Assembly: GCA_963811905.1 (NCBI GenBank)
Contig: CAWETK010000006.1
Coordinates: 186,001-250,000, forward strand
Reading direction: 5' to 3'
Origin: DATFVA01 sp963811905
GTDB lineage: Bacteria; Bacteroidota; Ignavibacteria; Ignavibacteriales; Ignavibacteriaceae
DNA: 64,000 nt
Of the stretch, positions 46,218 to 53,602 are shown piece by piece; position 1 is the stretch's first letter, and each line of letters opens with the position of its first letter. The position numbers were made by a program, and so were the translations under genes. The notes beneath the pieces were generated by a model. It was not told the origin of the DNA, ran no database searches, and worked only from the letters and a program-made list of their open reading frames with translations.

Positions 46218-46235
46218 TATACCTTAACGGGTATA
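46218..46235. promoter_or_regulatory. HipB operator candidate O1
   Basis: TATACCTTAACGGGTATA: arms TATACC and GGTATA around six bases, 3 bp before the hipB ATG. Confidence 0.75.
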
Positions 46236-46257
46236 ATTATTTAGAGATTTGAAAATT

Positions 46258-46275
46258 TATACCTTTTCGGGTATA
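46258..46275. promoter_or_regulatory. HipB operator candidate O2
   Basis: TATACCTTTTCGGGTATA, same 6-6-6 palindrome, starting 40 bp from O1. Confidence 0.75.
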
Positions 46276-46298
46276 AAGTCAACATAACGGGATTATTT

Positions 46299-46316
46299 TA
46301 TACCTTTTCGGGTATA
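46299..46316. promoter_or_regulatory. HipB operator candidate O3
   Basis: TATACCTTTTCGGGTATA, identical to O2, starting 41 bp from O2 and 23 bp before the end of the methyltransferase gene. Confidence 0.75.
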
Positions 46317-46339
46317 TTTATCAGAGCGAATATAACCAT

Positions 46340-47513
46340 TTATGCAACTCTGAATACTGCAAATTTGAGATAAGTTGTTTCGGGCATAGAGGGGAGCTGA
46401 GGATGATCCAGTGAGGCAGAATTGAAATGGATCAGCTGAATTTTTCTGCCTGCTTTTACGGAGGAACTATTTATTATTTCTAAAAATTCATCGTTTTTAA
46501 TGTGATGTGAACAGGATGAGGTAACAAGAAATCCATTTTCTTTAACTGCCTGCATAGCCAGCCGGTTCAGTTTTTCATAGCCTTTTTTTGCGACGGGAAC
46601 CGACTTCCGGTTTTTGGCAAAGGCGGGAGGATCGATCATTACAATATCAAAGGTTCTCTTTTCAATTAATGCACTTTTCAAGAAAATCGAAAACGTCACC
46701 GGTTATAAATCCGGCATCCGAAGTTAATCCGTTGAGCTTAAAATTATTTTCGGCGCTCCCTGTTTCGGTTGAGGATGAATCGACAAAAGCAACTGAAGCT
46801 GCCCCTGCTTTTGCAGCATGCAGTCCAAAGCCACCTGAATTGCAGAATGCATCCAGTACAGTCTTCCCGGGGGATAATTTTTCGATAAAGAACCTGTTAT
46901 CCGACTGATCGAAATAGAACCCGGTTTTTTGTCCCTTTTCAAAATCTATTTCATATTTAAGAGAGCCGTCATTTATTATTTCGCTCTTCTTCTCACCCAG
47001 GTAAATTTTATCTTCTGCATCAATTCCCTCAAGTTTCCTGAGGTATTCTTCATTTTTTGTAAAAATATTTTCGGCGGAAAAATCTTCTTTAAGAATATCG
47101 GCCAGCATATTGATATTTTTTTCCATCCCGGCGGAATAGACCTGCATAACAAAGGTGCTGTTGTACTTATCTATTATCAGTCCCGGCAGGAAATCACTTT
47201 CGCTGAATACCATCCGGTATGAATCCCGCCCGGGGTAAAGATTTTTTCGCAGCTCATTTGCTGATGTCAGCCTGGTCCGGAAGAGTTCTTTCAGATCTTC
47301 TGTTTTTACAGAGGAGAGAAGCCGAAGAGCAATAAGCGAGTTTTTATTGTAGAATCCTGTCCCCAGGAAGTTTTTTCTATAATCATAGAGGTCTGTAAGA
47401 CCGCCGTTCTGAGGATCTCCCTCGGTTCCTGCAATCTCATTGCTGAAAACCCAGAGGTGCCCGGTTTTAATTCTACGCTCTTCATTTTTCTTCAGGTGTA
47501 CTTTTGCATTCAT
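46340..47513 (-). CDS. rlmI: Class I SAM-dependent 23S rRNA methyltransferase (RlmI-like), frameshifted
   Basis: About 390 aa once a single-base insertion near 46680-46690 is removed: the first frame (to 46662) ends DVFDFLEK and the next continues SALIEKRTFDIVMIDPPAFAKNRK. N-terminal PUA domain (KKNEERRIKTGHLWVFSNEI), a middle EEHUD-like part, then the methyltransferase: KTVLDAFCNSGGFGLHAAKAG (SAM site), IDPPAF (catalytic) and LVTSSCSHHI with the reactive Cys. Length and order match RlmI, the m5C1962 methyltransferase of 23S rRNA, or its Bacteroidota orthologues. Independent start; not part of the hip operon. Confidence 0.85.
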
Positions 47514-47976
47514 AGGGCCGCTTATTATTTGTAATTTAGGATGGTAAGATAAAAAGATTGGAGTTAGGATACATGGGGGGATGAATGATTGAATGATTGA
47601 ATGATTGGATGATTGGATGAGTTGAATGATTGAATAAATTGGATGAATGGCACGCTGATTTAATGGATCGAATGGATTAGCACAGATAAGAACAATTGAT
47701 CTTCATAGAAAGAGTTTTGCCGCTAAGACACAATGACACGAAGCGAGGAATTTTGCGGATTGAGGATTGAGCGAATAGGGATTGAAAGATTGAATGATTG
47801 GATGATTAAATGATAAGATTGAATGATTGAATGCTCGCCAGAGGCGGGTAAAATTGAATGACCTGCCTACGTTTCACTTCGGCGGGTAAATTGGATGATT
47901 GTTGAGTCCGGCATTGCCGGACGAAACACCGCTTTGCGGGGAATGATTAAAAGATTAAAAATTAAATGGAGGTATT
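47514..47976. other. Intergenic region with octamer-like repeats and small hairpins
   Basis: About 460 bp between divergent genes. Contains runs of the octamer GATTGAAT/GATTGGAT at 47587-47636 and 47788-47834, GTCCGGC-ATT-GCCGGAC at 47906-47922, and CCGC-TTT-GCGG at 47929-47939. No open frame. The octamer is related to the long array at 51793-52134. Confidence 0.6.
47587..47636. repeat. Octamer tandem repeat, GATTGRAT type
   Basis: Six to seven 8-bp units (GATTGAAT, GATTGGAT with one 9-bp slip). A further short run is at 47788-47834. Confidence 0.7.
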
Positions 47977-48282
47977 ATGAAGGTACTGGCAGATTTGTGT
48001 GTGGTTCCGATTGGAGTTGGAGTTTCTGTTTCTGAGTATATCGCGAAGTGCGAGAAAATACTTAAGGATGCGGGACTGAAGACGATCATGCATTCTTACG
48101 GGACGAATATTGAAGGAGAATGGGATGATGTTTTCTCTGCAATTAAAAAATGTCACGAGGAAATTCATAAAATGGGCGCGCCGAGGATTTCCTCCACGTT
48201 GAGGTTCGGTACACGGACAGACCGGGAACAGACGATGGATGATAAAATTAAAAGTGTGGAACAGAAATTAAAAAGTCTTTGA
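47977..48282 (+). CDS. MTH1187/YkoF-type thiamine-binding protein
   Basis: 101 aa with GGAGG seven bases before the ATG. DLCVVPIGVGVSVSEYIAKC, HSYGTNIEGEWDDVFSAIKK and HEEIHKMGAPRISSTLRFGT RTDRE follow the DUF77 family exactly. Homologues bind thiamine-like ligands as ferredoxin-fold tetramers; no enzyme activity is expected. No thiamine genes or TPP riboswitch were recognised nearby. Confidence 0.9.
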   Translation: MKVLADLCVVPIGVGVSVSEYIAKCEKILKDAGLKTIMHSYGTNIEGEWDDVFSAIKKCHEEIHKMGAPRISSTLRFGTRTDREQTMDDKIKSVEQKLKSL

Positions 48283-48300
48283 TATTCTTTCCCGTTATTA

Positions 48301-49143
48301 ATGAATAAGGATAGATACAAAAAGAGTTTTCCTTTGTACGGATGGGCCGGTATCCTGCTGATTATCGTTTTCTGGTACCTGAATTGGTTCCTTACAGGTT
48401 TACGGACGGATTGGGCATTTTTTCCTTTGTGGCTGGGCTTCTGCCTGGCAGTGGATGCCATTGTGTATCGCCGTAAAGGGACATCTCTTATCCACAGGAG
48501 CATTAAGAAATTTATTCTTTTGTTTGTAATCTCTGCTCCTGTCTGGTGGCTGTTTGAGCTGTTTAATTCGTTTACGCATAACTGGTTTTATGACGGCAGA
48601 CAATATTTTACGGATCTTCAGTTCTTCATCCTCGCTTCAATAAGTTTCTCCACTGTGATTCCTGCAGTCTTTGAAGCTGCTGAATTAGCAGGGACTTTCA
48701 GGCGGATTAGAAATCTGAAAACATATAAAGGACCGGAGCCTACCAGTGCTGCTGCACGGATGTTCTTCATCCTGGGAGTAATAACCCTTATCCTTGAAAT
48801 CATCTTCCCGAAGGTGTTTTATCCTTTCATCTGGATCACTGTTTATTTCCTGGCGGAGCCTGTAAATATTAAAATGAAAAACCGGACTCTGCTTCAATAT
48901 ACCGGCAGGGGAAACTGGAAGCCGGCAGCTGCCTTGTGGACCGGCATCCTTATATGCGCTTTCTTCTGGGAGATGTGGAATTATTATTCTTACCCCAAAT
49001 GGACGTATAGCCTCCCTATGGTGAACTTCCTGCACATATTTGAAATGCCGGTGTCGGGCTACATCGGGTACCTCCCTTTTTCACTTGAGCTTTTTGCAGT
49101 GTATAATTTAATTATCGGAATATCCGGTAAGACGAAAAGATGA
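48301..49143 (+). CDS. Multi-pass membrane protein of unknown function
   Basis: 280 aa with seven to eight hydrophobic segments, rich in Trp and aromatic residues at the ends of the helices (SAPVWWLFELFNSFTHNWFY; AFFWEMWNYYSYPKWTY). Charged loop RRIRNLKTYKGPEPTS between helices 4 and 5. The second half repeats the theme of the first (FFWEMWNYY against WWLFELFN), suggesting an internal duplication. I do not recognise the family. 18 bp downstream of the thiamine-binding gene on the same strand. Confidence 0.6.
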   Translation: MNKDRYKKSFPLYGWAGILLIIVFWYLNWFLTGLRTDWAFFPLWLGFCLAVDAIVYRRKGTSLIHRSIKKFILLFVISAPVWWLFELFNSFTHNWFYDGRQYFTDLQFFILASISFSTVIPAVFEAAELAGTFRRIRNLKTYKGPEPTSAAARMFFILGVITLILEIIFPKVFYPFIWITVYFLAEPVNIKMKNRTLLQYTGRGNWKPAAALWTGILICAFFWEMWNYYSYPKWTYSLPMVNFLHIFEMPVSGYIGYLPFSLELFAVYNLIIGISGKTKR

Positions 49144-49252
49144 TTATATTTCTTTTCAGGATAAAACAGAGGAGGAAGAGGCAGCCGCATAGAGGAATGG
49201 TAATTTTATAATTAAAAATTTAACGAATAATTTTGAAAGCATCTGATCATAT

Positions 49253-49916
49253 ATGAATCAATTTAAGGGAATTATTTTCGATATTGACGGGACACTGACC
49301 TCTACAAATAAACTTATCTTTGCTTCATTCAATTTTATTACCGAAAAATATCTCGGGAAAACATTTACGAATGAAGAAATATTAAAATGGTTTGGGCCGA
49401 CTGAAGATGTAATCTTAAAAGAATTCTGCGGTGATAATTACGAAAAAGCACGCGAAGAATACTATAAATTTTACTCCGATAACCATAAACGCTTTATGGC
49501 GGATATTTATCCGGGTATAAAAGAAATCCTTGATGAATTGAAAGCACAGGGAGTATTGTTGTCCATCTATACCGGGAAAGGAAGAGAGGCAGCCCGGATC
49601 ACACTGAAAAAACTGGGGATCTATGATTATTTTGACTTAATAATTACCGGCGATGAGGTTAAAGAGCATAAACCATCACCCGAAGGGCATAGAAATCTTT
49701 CTTGAAAGGTTCAGGCTTGATAAAAATGAAGTCCTGATGATCGGGGATGCACCTTCAGATATTAAGGCTGCGCACGCTGCGGGAGTAAAAGCTGCATCCG
49801 TTTTGTGGGATAGTTATGCCAGGCATCACGTATTAAAGATGGACTATGATTATGTGTTCAATACCGTGGCAGAATTAAAAGAATTTTTGTTATTTAGCCC
49901 TCGACCCACTCCTTAG
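49253..49916 (+). CDS. HAD-family phosphatase (phosphoglycolate phosphatase-like), frameshifted
   Basis: About 220 aa. Motif I FDIDGTLTSTNKL (nucleophile Asp plus general acid Asp), the helical cap, motif II SIYTGKGREAA, motif III Lys in EHKPSPEG. The frame breaks near 49684 after KPSPEG (GGGCAT); one base less rejoins it to IEIFLERFRLDKNEVLMIGD with motif IV GDAPSDIKAAHAAG. Cap and motifs match Gph/PGMB-like HADs; the natural substrate is unknown. Start has no strong Shine-Dalgarno. Confidence 0.8.
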
Positions 49917-50053
49917 TCTCCTCCTTCATAAAAACTTATTAATGTTTTGAGGGAGGGGATTTTATTCAAGATAAAAGATAAAAGGAAGAAGATAAAAAAA
50001 AGGAAGAAGATAAAAAAAGGAAAAAGGGAAAAGATAAGAGGAGATAAGATAAA

Positions 50054-50135
50054 AGGAAGAAGATAAAAGTCATTCTCCTCAGCCGAAATTAAAAGGATAC
50101 ACGCCGTTCAATTCTTTTCTGAGACATATAGGCTA
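50054..50135. repeat. Duplicated 3' end of the 50374-51726 beta-barrel gene
   Basis: Matches ~50358-50440, covering the last ~20 codons and downstream sequence of that gene, but lacks 11 bp at an internal CGTGTATC direct repeat and has a few substitutions. A shorter third copy lies at 50150-50190. Confidence 0.8.
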
Positions 50136-50259
50136 CATCAAAGAATAAAAGGAACAAGATAAAAGTCATTCTCCTCCACAGAAATTAAAAACACTTCCTT
50201 AAAATTCCCGGAGAGGGATTTTCCACCATAAATTTAAGGATTCTTGTCGATATCGGTGG

Positions 50260-50310
50260 CCTCGATATCCCGCGTTGAAAACTTATAAGAATTTTCGCGG
50301 GATTTCGAGG
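50260..50310. repeat. Hairpin-forming inverted repeat
   Basis: Arms CCTCGATATCCCGCG and CGCGGGATTTCGAGG (one mismatch in 15), 21-nt loop. No T-run directly after it, so not a standard terminator. Confidence 0.7.
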
Positions 50311-50373
50311 ACTCAACATCCCGCCCCAAAGTACCCTTCGGGAAGGAAAACCTTAAAAGGAAGAAGATAAAAG

Positions 50374-51726
50374 TCATTCTCCTCCGCCGAAATTAAAAGG
50401 ATACACGAAAGATACACGCGGTTCAATTCTTTTCTGAGGGAGGTAGTCTATTATATTTTTATCATTATCGTAAAGAGGGGTGAATGTCCAGTCGTATACC
50501 AGTGAAACCACAATGAACTCAACCGGTTTGTAACCGACTTCAAAAAACAAATATGATTTATCGTCAAGTTTAAATATCGCAGTTTCATTGCCGATGTTTG
50601 TTTTGTCATAACCTGCTCTTAAAAGGAAGGGGGCATCGTCGGGAGCTATTTCGCTGTACAGATGCAATGCACCGCTTTGCGGTGTTTTATCCAGTCTCTG
50701 GTAGCTTCCTACTATATCAAAAAGACCAAGTACATTTACTCCAAGTTCACCAAAGATTCCGTTATCTGCATTCTCGTTGAATTCGAGTCGCTGTATTTTG
50801 CTATGGACGGTACCTGACGGCCCTAACTGAAACCTTTCAAGCTCGTAGAGCGGTCCGAAGTAAGACGGAAGGTAATGTTTCTGATTGAACCTGCGTTCAA
50901 GTTTTGCGTGGGCGCTGATCAGTCCGAGAGGATTAAGTTCACCCATAATACCGGTCGCTTCTCCGCTTCCATAATCAAGTATTTTGGCGTAATCTGCGTA
51001 TACGGTAAGGTTTACCATCCCTGATGATAGTAAAGGCAGACCTATATCAGCTCCGATAATGTTAACTGAACCTTTATCATCGGCTGCGGTGAAATTATTC
51101 GTGGTGCTGTTGAAATTACCTGCCGTAATGCCTGCTTTGCTATTGTAATCTCCTGCATATGAAATACCAACTTCAAGATTTCCAATGACAGGGATAGGAG
51201 CCAGTGAAGTGAACTGCAAAGGACGTACATAACCGCGGAGCCCGAGAATTCCTGCCTCTGCAAAGGAACTGTAAATAGATTCAAATCCCATCTGTCCGAA
51301 ATCGATATCGAGCGTCAATCCTGTTTTTCTTGCGTCAATTGTGGGACTATTATTATAGGCATACATGATACTTCCATGTCCCAGTGTATAATAATCGAGA
51401 GCCCCGAACTTTGCATAAACCGGGTCATTCTTAAAACCGTACCTGACGTAGCGGATAACGCCCAGGTAATCGGAAAAAGTATTGAAGTCTTCCTTACGAA
51501 GATTTCCATTCTTATCAACATCGAGCATTAAATCGAGTCCTACACCGAAGTCCGCGAATGATATTTCAGGGGTGAAATGAAAAGTATAGTAAAGTTCTCC
51601 GTCTATCCAGTTTAATCCCAGGCCGCCCTGAAGTTTTCCATTATTCGGCAGCGGATATTCATTAAACTGTGCGTCTGCCATATAAGAAATCAGAATGACG
51701 AGCAGAATTGTAAATGACCTTTTCAT
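50374..51726 (-). CDS. Outer-membrane beta-barrel protein (uncharacterised)
   Basis: 450 aa. Signal peptide (MKRSFTILLVILISYMADAQ), then alternating hydrophobic/polar strands throughout: GGLGLNWIDGELYYTFHFTP, FADFGVGLDLMLDVDKNGNL, AKFGALDYYTLGHGSIMYAY, and a last strand ending in aromatic residues (RVSFVYPFNFGGGE). Predicted barrel with ~20 strands. I do not recognise a named family. The 3' end has been copied twice into the adjacent intergenic region. Confidence 0.65.
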   Translation of the reverse strand: MKRSFTILLVILISYMADAQFNEYPLPNNGKLQGGLGLNWIDGELYYTFHFTPEISFADFGVGLDLMLDVDKNGNLRKEDFNTFSDYLGVIRYVRYGFKNDPVYAKFGALDYYTLGHGSIMYAYNNSPTIDARKTGLTLDIDFGQMGFESIYSSFAEAGILGLRGYVRPLQFTSLAPIPVIGNLEVGISYAGDYNSKAGITAGNFNSTTNNFTAADDKGSVNIIGADIGLPLLSSGMVNLTVYADYAKILDYGSGEATGIMGELNPLGLISAHAKLERRFNQKHYLPSYFGPLYELERFQLGPSGTVHSKIQRLEFNENADNGIFGELGVNVLGLFDIVGSYQRLDKTPQSGALHLYSEIAPDDAPFLLRAGYDKTNIGNETAIFKLDDKSYLFFEVGYKPVEFIVVSLVYDWTFTPLYDNDKNIIDYLPQKRIEPRVSFVYPFNFGGGE

Positions 51727-51792
51727 TCTTCCTCCGCGTTAAATAATTATATAAATATAGAATTCTTTATCATAAAATAATAAAATTACAGG

Positions 51793-52134
51793 ATTATTGA
51801 GTGATTGAGCGATTGAGTGATTGGGTGATTGGCTGATTGAGTGATTGGGTGATTGGCTGATTGACTGATTGGGTGATTGGGTGATTGACTGATTGGCTGA
51901 TTGGCTGATTGGGTGATTGACTGATTGGCTGATTGGGTGATTGACTGATTGGGTGATTGGCTGATTGGGTGATTGGCTGATTGGCTGATTGGGTGATTGA
52001 CTGATTGGCTGATTGGGTGATTGGCTGATTGGGTGATTGGCTGATTGGGTGATTGGCTGATTGGGTGATTGGGTGATTGGGTGATTGGACTGATTGGGTG
52101 ATTGGCGTGATTGGGTGATTGGGTGATTGGCTGA
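51793..52134. repeat. Octamer minisatellite, about 43 units
   Basis: Nearly uninterrupted 8-bp repeat TGATTGGG / TGATTGGC / TGATTGAC / TGATTGAG. The first part mixes G, C and A variants; two 9-bp slips occur near 52088 and 52106. On the minus strand it reads as (Pro/Ala-Asn-Gln-Pro-Ile-Ser/Thr-Gln-Ser)n in all frames. Confidence 0.95.
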
Positions 52135-52136
52135 TC

Positions 52137-52180
52137 GCAGCGAAGTCGAAGATCCAGTTAATAGGCGGGGGCGAAGATCC
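52137..52180 (+). repeat. Dispersed intergenic motif, copy 2
   Basis: GCAGCGAAGTCGAAGATCC, 15 bases, then GCGAAGATCC. The same arrangement occurs inverted at 1932-1975. Shared spacing suggests a common mobile or degenerate element. Confidence 0.55.
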
Positions 52181-52334
52181 GATTTTAGCCTGCAAAAATC
52201 AAATTGAGGATACAGGTCAGTCGGTTGCCGGCTATACCGCGCTAAGGTTGTATGGGTTTGGTTGGATGGATACAATGGAATTGCAAAATTACAAGATTAC
52301 GGATTACAAGATTAGATTGCGGGATTGAGTAAAT

Positions 52335-52453
52335 GGGGCTGACTAAAAAGTAACCTAGTCATTTCGATCGAAGGAAGAAATTTTAGAATTCGAAAAGATT
52401 TCTCGGTCGAAGACTCCCTCGAAATGACATTGTCTTACTTTTTGGTCAACCCC
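52335..52453. repeat. Palindromic MITE-like element A
   Basis: 119 bp. Outer arms GGGGCTGACTAAAAAGTAA (52335-52353) and its inverse at 52435-52453 with two mismatches; inner arms GTCATTTCGA (52358-52367) and TCGAAATGAC (52419-52428). Non-coding, non-autonomous, could fold end to end. Confidence 0.75.
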
Positions 52454-52690
52454 TTAATGATATTCACACAGGCTCTGAACGGGTTGAATTTGTGTAGAAA
52501 AATAATACACCTTTGACAAAATGTCAGTCGAAGTGGTTATGCAGTATTAGAGTAGTAGTAATGCAGTATTAGTGCAGTATTAGGACTCAAAATGAGACAG
52601 CTCGAAAACAGCGAAAATACGCAATTTTCGGCTGTTGAATAATATTACATATGACAAAATGTCAGTGTCTCAAATTAATCAGAGGCTTAC

Positions 52691-53363
52691 GGAATCTCAG
52701 GTCGGGCATCTCGGTACTTTTCTCATTCCGCTATCGCTCCATTCGAAAAACTCGATGACCATTACGATGTAAAGCCTGTCGAAGACCTGAGCTACGGGCC
52801 TGCTTTGGATGCCGGAAGATTAGAGGATAAGAAGATAGGAGGATAAGAGGTTAAGCCGGAGAGCGTGAGTCGTTTGGTTGGCATTTTAGAGTCATTAGTG
52901 GACGGATAACGTATCTTATACTTCCAGGATTTTTCATTGGGTGCTTGCGGAATCTCAGGTCGGGCATCTCGGTACTTTTCTCATTCCGCTATCGCTCCAT
53001 TCGAAAAACTCGATGACCATTACGATGTAAAGCCTGTCGAAGACCTGAGCTACGGGCCTGCTTTGGATGCTGGGAGATTAGAGGATAAGAAGATAGGAGG
53101 ATAAGAAGGTAAGCCGGAGAGCGTGAGTCGTTTGGTTGGCATTTTATAGTCATTAGGTAGGACGGATAACGTATCTTATACTTCAGGATTTTTCATTGGG
53201 TGCTGAGGAATCTCAGGTCGGGCATCTCGGTACTTTTCTCATTCCGCTATCGCTCCATTCGAAAAACTCGATGACCATTACGATGTAAAGCCTGTCGAAG
53301 ACCTGAGCTACGGGCCTGCTTTGGGTGCCGGGAGTTTAGAGGATAAGAAGATAGGAGGATAAG
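52691..53363. repeat. 258-bp tandem repeat, two full copies and one partial
   Basis: Starts at 52691, 52949 and 53207 (each beginning GGAATCTCAG), exactly 258 bp apart. Copy 3 stops after ~157 bp. Copies differ by only a few bases. Each contains CTCAGGTC and, ~90 bp on, GACCTGAG as an inverted pair. No coding frame. Confidence 0.9.
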
Positions 53364-53380
53364 CCTCGGATTATTGAAGT

Positions 53381-53526
53381 TTGTCATTTCGAACCCCGGC
53401 AAATTCAGCTCCCACTTTAAGCCGGGGTGAGAAATCTGAAGTATGTAAATTTTAAATCAATTACTTAAATTAATTAATAAATTAAGATTTCTCCATCCTC
53501 CTTACGTCGGATGTTCGAAATGACAA
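53381..53526. repeat. Palindromic MITE-like element B
   Basis: 146 bp bounded by perfect 14-bp inverted arms TTGTCATTTCGAAC and GTTCGAAATGACAA. Inner part holds GAGAAATCT and AGATTTCTC as a second inverted pair. Same GTCATTTCGA ends as element A, but a different interior. Confidence 0.75.
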
Positions 53527-53602
53527 TTCCTGGAAGTTATGATATGGAGTTCAATCGAGTTTGTCATTTGACAATGCAGCCATTCAACCGTGTGAGTATT
53601 CA

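Larger units (their letters stand above)
49917..50373. other. Purine-rich intergenic region with copies of a neighbouring gene end
   Basis: Contains an A/G-rich tract (49968-50075, GATAAAAGGAAGAA-type repeats), two partial copies of the 3' end of the next gene (50054-50135 and 50150-50190) and a 15-bp hairpin (50260-50310). No open frame. Confidence 0.6.
51727..53602. other. Long repeat-rich intergenic region
   Basis: About 1.9 kb with no credible gene. It is made of an octamer array (51793-52134), a dispersed motif (52137-52180), a palindromic element (52335-52453), a 258-bp unit in 2.6 copies (52691-53363) and a second palindromic element (53381-53526). Open frames in the octamer array on the minus strand (for example 51739-52275) arise because the unit has no stop in any minus frame; they are not called. 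Confidence 0.75.

Noticed and set aside
47977..48282. TPP riboswitch upstream of the thiamine-binding protein
   Set aside because: The leader is octamer-like repeats and short hairpins without the conserved thi-box sequences.
50260..50310. Terminator for the HAD phosphatase gene
   Set aside because: The stem is strong but has a 21-nt loop, no T-run, and is 340 bp past the stop codon.
51739..52275. Open frames of 133-178 codons (Ser-Pro-Asn-Gln-Pro-Ile repeats) across the octamer array
   Set aside because: The 8-bp unit has no stop codon in any minus-strand frame, so long open frames are automatic. No start signal or homologous feature.
52700..52810. tRNA-like sequence in the 258-bp repeat (minus strand CCCGTAGCTCAGG and, about 40 bases on, TTCGAA)
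   Set aside because: Box A and T-loop-like words are at roughly tRNA spacing, but no acceptor, D or T stem can be paired. Coincidence or a very decayed remnant.
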